From the NCBI RefSeq assembly GCF_902459505.1, contig NC_047085.1, forward strand, positions 345,749,836 through 345,813,835: DNA of 64,000 nt. The letters are read 5' to 3'. Positions 53,300 through 63,100 of the stretch are shown here, piece after piece. Source of the DNA: Geotrypetes seraphini (taxonomy: Eukaryota; Chordata; Amphibia; Gymnophiona; Dermophiidae). How positions within the stretch are numbered: position 1 is the first letter of the stretch; every line of letters begins with the position of its first letter. The notes under the pieces were generated by a model. That model saw nothing but the letters and a program-made list of their open reading frames with translations, made no database searches and was not told where the DNA came from. Position numbers and translations under genes: made by a program.

Positions 53300-54862
53300 T
53301 ATAATTATTTATGAGGAAAGACTAAAGAGGTTAGGGCTCTTTAGCTTGGAAAAGAAATGACTGTGGGGGAGATATGATTGAAGTCTACAAAATCCTGAGT
53401 GGTGAAGAACGGGTACAATTGGATTGATTTTTTATTGCATCAAGATTTACAAAGACTAGAGGACATTCGATGAAGTTACAGAGTACATAAGAACATAAGC
53501 AGTGCCTCTGCTGGGTCAGACCAGAGGTCCATTATGCTCAGCAGTCCGCTCACGCGGTGGCCCATCAGGTCCAGGACCTGTATAGTAATCCTCTATCTAT
53601 ACCCTTCTATCCCCTTTTCCTTCAGGAAATTATCTAATCCCTTCTTGAACCCCAATACCGTACTCTGTCCTATCACACCTTCTGGAAGCGCATTCCAGTT
53701 GTCCACCATCCTCTGGGTGAAGAAGAACTTCCTAGCACTGGTTCTAAATCTGTCTCCTCTTAATTTTTCCGAATGGCCTCTCATTCTTGTAGTTTTTGAA
53801 AGCTTGAAGAATCTGTCCCTCTCCACTTTCTCTATGCCCTTTGTGATCTTGTAAGTCTCTATCATGTCCCCTCTAAGTCTCTGCTTCTCCAGGGAAAAGA
53901 GCCCCAGTTTCACCAATCTGTCAGCATATGAAATGTTTTCCTTTTATCAATCGTGTTGCTCTTTTCTGAACCCTCTCGAGTATCGCCAAATCCTTCTTAA
54001 GGTACAGCGACCAATACTGGACGCAGTACTCCAGATGCGGACGCACCATCGCCCGATACAACGGCAGGATAACTTCTTTCATTCTAGTTGTAATACCTTT
54101 CTTGATAATACCTAGCATTCTATTCGCCTTCTTAGCGGCCGCTGCGCACTGTGCCGATGGCTTCATTGTCTTGTCCACTATTACCCCCAAGTTCTTTTCT
54201 TGGGTACTCTCACCCATTAACAGCCCTCCCATCGTATTGTACTTCGGGTTTCTGTTTTCTACATGCAAGATTTTACATTTCTCCACATTGAACTTTATCT
54301 GCCATCTCTTCGCCCACTCTCCTAGCCTGTTCAGGTCCCTTTGTAAATCTTCGCTGTCCTCTTTAGTCCTAACTCCACTAAATAGTTTGGTGTCGTTTGC
54401 GAATTTTATTACTTTGCACTTTGTCCCTAGTTTCTAGATCATTTATAAATACATTGAACAGCAGCAGTCCGAGTACCGACCCCTGCGGAACACCACTCGT
54501 GACCCTCCTCCAGTCCAAGTAGTGGCCCTTCACTCCTACCCTTTGCTTTCTATCCGCCAACCAAAAGGAGGACATATTTTTTCACTCAGAGAATAGTTAA
54601 GCGTTTTCAGAGGATGTGGTAAGAGTGGTTAATGTTGCTAGTGCTAAAAAGGGTTTGGACACGTTCCTAGAGGAAAAATCCATAGTCTGCTGTTGAGACA
54701 GACCTGAGGGAAGCCATTGCTGGCCCTGGATCGATAGCATGGAATGCTGCTACTATTTGGGTTTTTGCTGGGTACTTGTGACTTGGATTGGCCTCTGTGA
54801 AGATGGGATATTGAACTAGTTGGACCATTGATCTGATCCAGTAAGGCTATTCTTATGTTCAT
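53300..54862 (+). mobile_element. CR1 LINE 3' part, split by another CR1
   Basis: 53300-53483 (EERLKRLGLFSLEKK-like, then HRFTKTRGHSMKLQ-like codons) continues at 54565-54862 ([14 protein letters not shown]-like, then 3' UTR with TGGGATATTGAACTAGTTGG and a GGCTATTCTTATGTTC end). The interruption is a minus-strand CR1. Confidence 0.75.
53484..54570 (-). mobile_element. CR1 LINE, 5'-truncated, nested in a plus-strand CR1
   Basis: The minus strand reads [20 protein letters not shown], then [40 protein letters not shown] and KFFFTQRMVDNWNALPEGVI. It ends in the 3' motif CTTATGTTCTTATGT. Open frames are long, so it is younger than its host CR1. Confidence 0.9.
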
Positions 54863-56384
54863 ATAGGGAGGCAGTGATGCAGCTATGTGTGGCTATTTCC
54901 TGCACGTGTTAATAATGCTTTTGTTCAATTGGCGTTATGGAATCATTTGGGGATAATGAAGACCAGTCTGCCTTTGGCATTTTTTTATAAATCATTCTGT
55001 AGCACTTCTGAAGACATGGCATATAAAAAAAGTGAATTCAACATTCACAGAAAACCGGGAGCAACAATTTACACATTATATTTAAGCCTTTACAGTAGTA
55101 GCTCAAGGCAACTTACAATAACCTAAAAAAACACTAGGCACAATAATATTCCAAGTTCACTAGTTTCAAGGAGGGAATGGAATTCTGACAACCCCATCCT
55201 GACACTTAATTGGACCAGCAGCAGGGACTACAAATATCACACTGCTTTGGTATACGAGTTGAAAACCAGGATTGCCAAAAAAGTCTCCTTTCTGAAATTG
55301 GATCACTTGGCAGTTCCGAGAGCTAAAATTTAGAAATATGCATAAGGAGGAGGAGTAGCAGCACAGCCAAGGTCTAAGACTTGCACGGGCAGACAATGAA
55401 AGTTCTCTACTTGACTAAACAAACAGCTCAGAGGAAAACAAACAGCAAATTTTAACAGCATAACTTAAGCGCTCAGGTAATGCCAGGGAGGGAAAGGGGG
55501 AGGTTATTTTGCTGTTATCAGTCATTACAGAGTTCCTCTGGGAGGAAGATCCAGAAGGCAGTTACTACTTATAAGAAGGTTCGTTTGTAGGTATCTGATC
55601 TTTTGGATTTCTTTCATTAATGGTATTACAATGGAGATGGCTCAGTGGCGATTTTAATGGTCTGGCTTAGGTGTAGAAGGACAAACTGTTTTTCAGAAGT
55701 GTGGAGCTGCAATCAAGTAAACTGTAATGGTCAACTTAGAATACTACCCAAATGAATAACATTAGGTGGATATAGACAGGAAGGCGGCCATAGAAGAGTG
55801 GTGGGGAAGTCAGGCCCTTCTAACCCACAGGTAGGCAGAACTCGACAAGGCTGGTACCACAGGGGTCCTAACCCTCACGGCACAAAAGTAAAGCTTGTGG
55901 CAGTAGTCTTGAGTGTGTCGGTGGAAGACTTGTCCCATGCTGACAAAAGAAGAGGCACAAAAGTGCACAGCTTGCCGACGGGGACTCAACCTCCGCAAAC
56001 TGAAAAGGAAAGAAGCCATCACAGCTGCAGAATAAATTAACAAGGGAGAGGAGCAACCAAAGGTAGAGATGTTGATAAACAGTGCAGTGGAGAGCACACC
56101 TATATACCTACAGTCAAAAAACATACGCTGCCTGACACAAACACACACACAACTCCCAAGAGATCCCCCCAGATACACAAATGTACTCTGTACAGACACA
56201 TCATAGCATAACACCTCTCACATATTAGCAGTCACCACACACGCTCTATAAAACCCCTACCTATCCATCTAGCTCCTATTTCTTGACACACACTTTACTA
56301 TATGTCTTCTCAGGTGGTTCCCCAACATAGATGTGAACGAATGAAAGAGTACACTTTTCAACTCTCTCTTGTCACTATACTAAC
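54863..56384. other. EXOSC7 intron 3, little recognised
   Basis: Around 55090-55130 there is a worn LINE tail (CTCAAGGCAACTTACAATAA). The rest, up to exon 3, shows no exon or repeat end that I can name. Confidence 0.35.
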
Positions 56385-56479
56385 CAGTCCACAAAGAACT
56401 CCACGCAGCCTTCATGTGGTCTTTCCAACTTTGGCGTGCCCATCTCAGCTTTGATTCCCACCAGAATGTCTGTGTGGCC
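56385..56479 (-). CDS. EXOSC7: Exosome complex component RRP42, exon 3
   Basis: The exon encodes residues 54-84 and two bases of codon 85: GHTDILVGIKAEMGTPKLER, then PHEGCVEFFVD. This is the first part of the RNase PH fold. The acceptor is TATGCAG and the donor GTTAGT, phase 0 in and phase 2 out. EXOSC7 is one of six RNase PH-like subunits that build the barrel of the nuclear and cytoplasmic RNA exosome; in vertebrates it is structural, not catalytic. The residue numbering assumes 53 residues in the two missing upstream exons. The 7.5 kb from here to the window edge is intron 2 with an L1 in it; I found no exon 2 there. Confidence 0.93.
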
Positions 56480-56565
56480 CTGCATAGGAAGCAGAAAACC
56501 CAATAGTAAAGACATGGTACTTGCACTCAAAAGGGCACCGAGCATGATCTAAGAAAAGATAAATA

Positions 56566-56795
56566 CAGGTAGTCATCGACTTACGACCTATCCAAGTTAC
56601 AACTGTTCAACCTTTCGATGCGACTTCCGCTCTCTGAAGAAAGAAAATGTTGATAACGGATTGCTTTAAGATGATTAAAATATCATTACCCAGTCTAATA
56701 TTCTTGCCTTAATTTAACATATGCCGACTTACGTCCTGATCCACTTACAACCTAGCAGTCGGAACCACTTGCGGTCGTAAGTCGACGACTACCTG
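56566..56795. mobile_element. TA-flanked MITE, CAGGTAGTCGTCGACTTACGA ends
   Basis: Ends CAGGTAGTCATCGACTTACG and CGTAAGTCGACGACTACCTG, flanked by TA on both sides. A 230-bp Tc1/mariner-type non-autonomous element. It begins 86 bp upstream of the EXOSC7 exon 3 acceptor. Confidence 0.85.
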
Positions 56796-57060
56796 TAGTA
56801 CAATGCTGTTTGATATTTTTTGAAGGACCAAGGCATAGCATCAGAAAATGTACATGGTAACAATGTTCCTGCACCAAAGAGCCTGTAATCATAAGCAAAG
56901 ACATAAGCAAAGAAATTAATTCTACTTGTGCAAGATTGCATTGAGTGCTGGCTAGGAGGAATTAATCTCGTGTTTCCGGTTATCCAATTCTGCACTATGA
57001 ACAACACAGCCAGTTCAGTATTTCTTGAAGATGCCAGTTCTTCTAAATATTATCTTTTAT

Positions 57061-57140
57061 TTAAAAATAGAAAGAAAGAAAGAAAATAATATATAGATAT
57101 AGATATAAAATAAATATATAGATATAGATATATTAATTAA
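57061..57140. repeat. Simple repeats (GAAA)n and (TAGATA)n
   Basis: AAGAAAGAAAGAAAATAATA followed by ATATAGATATAGATAT repeats. No other content. Confidence 0.85.
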
Positions 57141-57766
57141 TATTAGACTTGCATCCTCCTAACCTATTGCTCATTTTTATCCGATACGTTAAAATATTCC
57201 CATTTATTAAGCATGAGCTTTATGGTGGTACATTATAACTACATTATGGTGATACATTATGGCTCGGGCACCTGGCTGCCCCAGCACCTAATACACAACT
57301 TCCACCACCAGAAGTGGCTGTTGGCGTAGCAACAGCAGTAGCTTCTGGCTGTAAAGTGAAATAGCAAAAAGAGCCACAATGAAGTAAAGCAGTAATGGCA
57401 GCAGAGTGGGAAGAGACACGATATAAGCAAGACCCAAGAACAAATGATGAGCTGCCAGAGAGAAAAAAACTGGGTGAGAGGCTAGAATAGATGCAGTGGA
57501 GCTCAAAACAACACGTGAGAACTTGGAAAGTGGGGGATAGGTAATATTCCTCTTTGTGATGTTTTTGTTTGAGAGTAAGGAACCCATCAGCTTTTTGGAT
57601 GTAGCTATATCATTACTTACACATACATTTCAGACTAAAGTGTTTAGGAAACCAACTGATAGAATCATGATGCTAGAATATGGAAGTTGTCATCCAATTA
57701 AGTAAAAAAAAAAAAAAGTCTCCCAAATTCTCAGTGTCTGAGGTATAAAAGGATATGTTCATCAGA
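57141..57766. other. EXOSC7 intron 2, nothing recognised
   Basis: No exon or repeat terminus seen; a poly-A run is at 57703-57717. Confidence 0.35.
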
Positions 57767-57805
57767 CTATGTTCAAAGCACAAGTGAGTCCATCAAACTC
57801 TATGG

Positions 57806-57996
57806 CAGGGGTGTCAAAGTCCCTCCTCGAGGGTCGCAATCCAGTCGGGTTTTCAGGATTTCCCCAATGAATATGTATGAGATCTATTAGCACAGAATGA
57901 AAGCAGTGCATGCAAATAGATCTCATGTATATTCATTGGGGAAATCCTGAAAACCCAACTGGATTGCGGCCCTCGAGGAGGGCTTTGACAACCCTG
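57806..57996. mobile_element. hAT MITE, CAGGGGTGTCAAAGTCCCTC family, copy 3
   Basis: A 191-bp palindrome flanked by the exact 8-bp duplication CTCTATGG (57798-57805 and 57997-58004). The best preserved copy of the family here. Confidence 0.93.
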
Positions 57997-58002
57997 CTCT
58001 AT

Positions 58003-58146
58003 GGGGTCCTTTTACGAAGGCACACGCTAAAATCCCCCGCGCGCTAGCCGCTACCGCTCATCTTGAGCAGGCGGTATTTTCTGGCTAGCGCGCGCTAATT
58101 CAGTGCGTGCGCTAAAACGGCTAGTGCACCTTTGAAAAAGGACCCC
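58003..58146. mobile_element. Palindromic MITE, GGGGTCCTTTTACGAAGGC, inserted in a hAT target duplication
   Basis: Ends GGGGTCCTTTTACGAAGGCA and CACCTTTGAAAAAGGACCCC, with TAT on both sides. Its left end overlaps the right-hand CTCTATGG of the preceding hAT MITE, so it arrived later. Confidence 0.8.
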
Positions 58147-58546
58147 TATGTTCAAAGCACAAGTGAAACCATTCTTGAAGAATTTGGTAAGACGGATCTA
58201 TCCCCGCCCTGTCCTAACCAAAGCATATAAATGCACCAAATACAATGATAGAAATCTGTTATTAATGCATAAACAACAATGTCCCTGATAATGATTCCAC
58301 ATTAACATGTATGTTACAATTTTTGACGGGAGATGAAGTGGCAACATTGGGATATCATGAAAACTCATCCTTTTAGACAATAATGTATGCATTGCATTTT
58401 GAAATAACTTGAGTTGGGGCGTGGCTTGGAACACGCACAAGATGGAGGTGTGATCACATTGCTCTGCTCCCCCAGGCACTAATTCTGAAGAATTTGATGT
58501 AAAATAAAGTTTCTTGTATCAAAAGAACTTACTATAAAGTCAGAGG

Positions 58547-59386
58547 ATGGCAACTTCAAGGCAGATGAAACTTGAGACGGCTTTTGTGGGCACTGCTAAG
58601 CGTGTCAAGCATGATCATGTGACGCCGGCAAAGACTGCACTCCCGGATGAGGAAGAAATTGATAAAAAAAAAGTGATGACAGCGCTGGAAAAAATACAGC
58701 AGATGCTACAAAAGAACACAGATTACATACAGGAAGTAAAGGAAGAGGTTGTCAACATAAATAAGCAGTTGGAATTGGCAAACCAGAGAGTGACAACACT
58801 GGAAAAAAAAATGGAACAGTTGGAACTAACAGAGGTTCAGTTTAAATCTGAAAGAAAAATCATTTCAGAGATGCAACAACAACTGGAAAATTATGAGAAT
58901 CGTGGACGTCGGAAGAACATAAAAATAATTGGGCTGGCGGAAAAATTGGAGGGAGATAATCCCATAAAGTTTCTGGAGACTTTAATACCAAAACTTTTTC
59001 AGCTGAACTCAAAACAACCTCTTGAAATTGAAAGGGCACACAGAATTCCATTCCAACGGTCAGAAAGTCAGTCAAAGCCCAGACCGCTTATCTTTAAACT
59101 GTTAAGGTTTCAGCAAGCCTTTGAAATACTAAAGTTGGCAAAAGCAGACAAAAATTTGACATATAAAGAATCAAAATTATTATTTTTGCCTGACTTTGCA
59201 AAAAATACAGCAGCATTGAGGCAGCAGTTTCTGCAGTTAAGACCACAGCTTAAAGACAAAGGATATAGATACGGTTTATATTTCCCTGCAAAGATGAGGA
59301 TATCCTATGGGAGTAAATCACTATATTTTGAGGATCCAGGGAAGTTGAAAGACTTTCTGAATAACTCTGAACCAATGACTATGTAA
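58547..59386 (+). CDS. L1 ORF1 protein (RNA-binding chaperone)
   Basis: An uninterrupted 279-codon frame. Residues about 40-110 are rich in heptads (KVMTALEKIQQMLQ, LELANQRVTTLEKKMEQLEL), a coiled coil for trimerisation. Residues about 115-200 form the RRM-like part (RRKNIKIIGLAEKLEG, then IERAHRI). The last ~80 residues resemble the C-terminal domain (FLPDFAKNTAALRQQF, YGLYFPAKMRISY). This is the usual L1 ORF1p arrangement; the protein binds L1 RNA in cis. I see no stop or shift. A possible in-frame upstream start was not found. Confidence 0.9.
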   Translation: MATSRQMKLETAFVGTAKRVKHDHVTPAKTALPDEEEIDKKKVMTALEKIQQMLQKNTDYIQEVKEEVVNINKQLELANQRVTTLEKKMEQLELTEVQFKSERKIISEMQQQLENYENRGRRKNIKIIGLAEKLEGDNPIKFLETLIPKLFQLNSKQPLEIERAHRIPFQRSESQSKPRPLIFKLLRFQQAFEILKLAKADKNLTYKESKLLFLPDFAKNTAALRQQFLQLRPQLKDKGYRYGLYFPAKMRISYGSKSLYFEDPGKLKDFLNNSEPMTM

Positions 59387-60142
59387 GGAAGAAAAGGTTT
59401 AGAAGACAGAAATATATTAATAGGAGTGGAATATAAAAGTAAGACTGGAATAGAATGGATGGAATGCTAAGGATTTATGAAAATGTTACATTTCTTCTTT
59501 TATGTATGTATGTAGTGAATATGAAATTGAATGAAATGGTTTAGAATTCTAATATAAATATATTTAAAGAAGCATATTCATAAATAAATTAAAAGAAATA
59601 TAGATATTATGCTGTGAAAGTGGGAGGAGGGAGGAATATGAGATGAACTTAAGGAGGATTTATAAAATATGTAAAGTTTTGAAATGTTAATTTATTAATA
59701 TTGAATATGGGGGAACTTAAAAGATTTAAAAGAGAATTGATAAAAAGGTAAAGGTGGTATTTGACCATTTTGGAAATTGGGTTATATAAAAGTATGGAAA
59801 AATAATGAAATAAATGGTTATGTTAATATTTAAAATATGTCATGGTAGTAAGATATAAGATGGGAAAAAGTACATTTATATGTGGGAGATAATGTATAAA
59901 TGCCTGGGGGGTGGAAGTGGTTGCATATCCTATGCGTGGTTCAAGTTTATCCATAATGAAGGGAAGGGTGGGAGGGATATGGGGAGGGGGGATATTTAAG
60001 AGTAAAGGGAAAGAATATCTGTGTAGTAGGGGATATTATATCATATTCTTATATTTTATGGATGTTATGGGAAGGATGGTGTCTAATCAATTTCATTTAT
60101 ATAAACTGGAGTGTCAATGCTGGAATTTTATTGAGTTGAAAG

Positions 60143-63100
60143 ATGGAGACTAAATTCTACTCTTTAAATGTCAATGGCCTGAATCACCAAATTAAAAGGA
60201 AAAAAATGTTAAATTTCCTTAAAAAGCAACAGGCGGATGTATATTTCATCCAAGAGACCCATCTGTCCACAATAGAATCTAGAAAGCTGGAAGGGGGATG
60301 GATTTCAAAAGTATTTTTTGCTCCAGCAAATGGGAAAAAGGCTGGAGTGGCCATTTTAATTAATAAAAAATGTACAGCTGATTTTAAGATGGTAGAAATG
60401 GATCCATTAGGAAGGTGGGTGCATATTGAAATGAGCATGGAAAATAATACCCTGGACTTATTTAACATTTACGCTCCTAATACGAATCAGATGGAGTTTT
60501 TTTAAGAACCTACTACAAATTTTAATGCCACTGGCTGCTTCTAATTTAATGGTGGCTGGAGATTTCAATGCTGTAATGGATTCAATTATGGATAAAAATC
60601 CAAGTAGAGTTATGAAATCATTAGGGCTAGATAATTTGGTAAAATCTTGTGATTTAATAGATATATGGCGTATTCTTCATTTTAATGATCGGGAATTCTC
60701 TTTTTGTTCACAGGTCCATAATTCTTTTTCAAGAATTGATTATATTTTTGTTTCAAATAATTTAGCGAAAAATGTAATAAGAGCTATTATAGATCCTATT
60801 CTCTTATCTGATCATGGTGCTGTATGGATTGAGTTAAAGGATGGTGAAAAGGATTATTCTAAGCCGGTTTGGAGATTTGATAATTCTTTTGTAGTAGATT
60901 CAAATTTTACTGAAGATTTTAAAATAAAAATGATTGAATTTTCCAAATTAATGATACTAATGATATAAATATGGAAGTATTATGGGATGCGTTTAAAGCA
61001 ACCTTGAGAGGTAATATTATTTCATATTCAGCATACGTTAGGAAAAAGTTTACGAAACAATTTGTTGATTTGGAAAAGGAAATTAAAGTATTGGAAAGTA
61101 ATTTAATTAATAGATGGGAGTGGAATACTTTGCAATTATTATTAAAAGCAAAAGTTAAATATAATGAGTTATCCTCTAAATTTGTAAGGAATGATTTATT
61201 TTCTCAACAAACTCAATACTATGGAAATTCAAATAAGGCGGGTAGGATGCTAGCAAATTATCTTAAAGCAAGGAAAAGAAGAACAAAAATTGTTGTAATA
61301 AAAGATAAAAATGGAAAATCACATAATAAAATTGATCAGATTCTAAAACAATTTTTTAGTTTTTATAAAGACTTGTATTCTTCTGAATCTTACAGAGATA
61401 GAGAAAAGGATGGATTGGAATTTTTAAGTTCACTTAAGGGGCCTCAAATTCCTGAACATATAAAAGGAAGTTTAGAAGAACCTATATCTTTAAAAGAGTT
61501 AGAAACAGCATTGAAGTCTCTTAGAGTTGGATCCGCTCCAGGTGGTGATGGATATACGGTAGAGTTCTATAAATTATTTCAAAATACTTTGTTACCCTAT
61601 TTGTTAAAATTATATCAATACCAACTGAATAAAAGTTGTATATCAGGTACTATGGCAGATTCATTAATTATTGTCTTACCAAAACCAAACAAAGATCATA
61701 CTTTGGTATCAAACTACAGGCCTATTTCATTAATTAATGTAGATGGTAAACTTTTAGCCAAAGTTTTGGCATTAAGATTGGCCAAAGCTCTCCCTTTTAT
61801 TATTGATACTCGCCAAACAGGATTCGTTGCAAGAAGACATTCTTCCAATAATACCAGACTGGCTTTTCATACTTTAAATTTAACAAAAAATATTCAGGAT
61901 CCGGCATTCTTAATTTCTTTGGATGCAGAAAAAGCCTTTGACAGAGTTGAATGGTCTTTTATGTATCAAGCATTAGAATGGTTTGGTATAGGGACTGGTT
62001 TTATTCAAATGATTCAGACATTGTATAGCTCCCCTGGTGCTAGGCTATATATTAATAATAATTTATCAATCTTGCAATTATATTTTCTTTGAACCTTCGC
62101 AGCTGACAGGATTTCTCTCCAGGAGGGGCCTTGAAGGGGATTAAGAAAATCTCAATGCATAAATTTACTCTTGGTCCATTCTCATCTGACCGCCTAATTT
62201 GTAATTTGAATTTCTCTTTTTCCTTTAAATAGTTTCTCACTCAGGAACATCTTGGATCTCAAATTTTTGGGACTTTAATTTTGATTGAGTAAATAGTAAT
62301 TTTGTTATATAAATGTTACTTCATTTGTTTTATGTTATGTTGACTTAATCATACTCTGTACAAGAAGTTTATTCTTGATAATATATTCAAAATAAATAAA
62401 GAATTAAAAAAAAAAATTAAAAAAAAAAAAAAAAAATAATAATAATTTATCGGATAGATTTAGTTTACAAAGGGGGGTTAGACAAGGTTGTCCTTTGTCT
62501 CCTTTGCTTTTTGATGTTGTTCTGAAACCCTTGTTGATAGCTATTAATCAGGCAAAGGAGATACAAGGAATTCCGTTTTCAAGTTGGGAATATAAGCTCT
62601 CCGCTTATGCGGATGATATTCTGCTTTATTTGAGGAAACCAGAGACTACTATTCCATGTTTGCTTGAATTGATTGAAAAATTTGGAAAGTTTTCTGGGTA
62701 CAAGATTAATTGGAGCAAATCGGAAGTACTACCACTTAATGTACATTGTACCAAAGGATTATTTGATTCATTTACATTTGTTTGGAAAGAAGATGGATTA
62801 AAATATTTAGGAATCAATATCAAAAGTAATATTGAGGATACAGTAAAGGAAAATGAAAAACTTTTATTAAAGAAAGTAACGGAAATGTGTGAGCAATGGA
62901 ATCCTTTATATTTATCTTGGTGGGGGAGAGTTCAAACAATTAAAATGATGATATTGCCTGTGGTTTGTTATCAAATGAGTATGATACCAGTTTTTTTTTC
63001 AGGGGTCATTTTATAAAAAGTTGAATGGTATTCTTACAAAATTTGTTTGGTTGGGGAAAAGACCTAGAATTCCTTTAGTAAAGTTACAAAAAACAATTGT

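Larger units (their letters stand above)
57767..58166. repeat. Short tandem duplication split by two MITEs
   Basis: CTATGTTCAAAGCACAAGTG occurs at 57767 and again at 58146. Removing the two elements between them leaves a direct duplication of about 34 bp. Confidence 0.6.

Noticed and set aside
58198-58479. Minus-strand 93-codon frame
   Set aside because: It spans the L1 5' end and unrelated sequence, so it is not a conserved unit.
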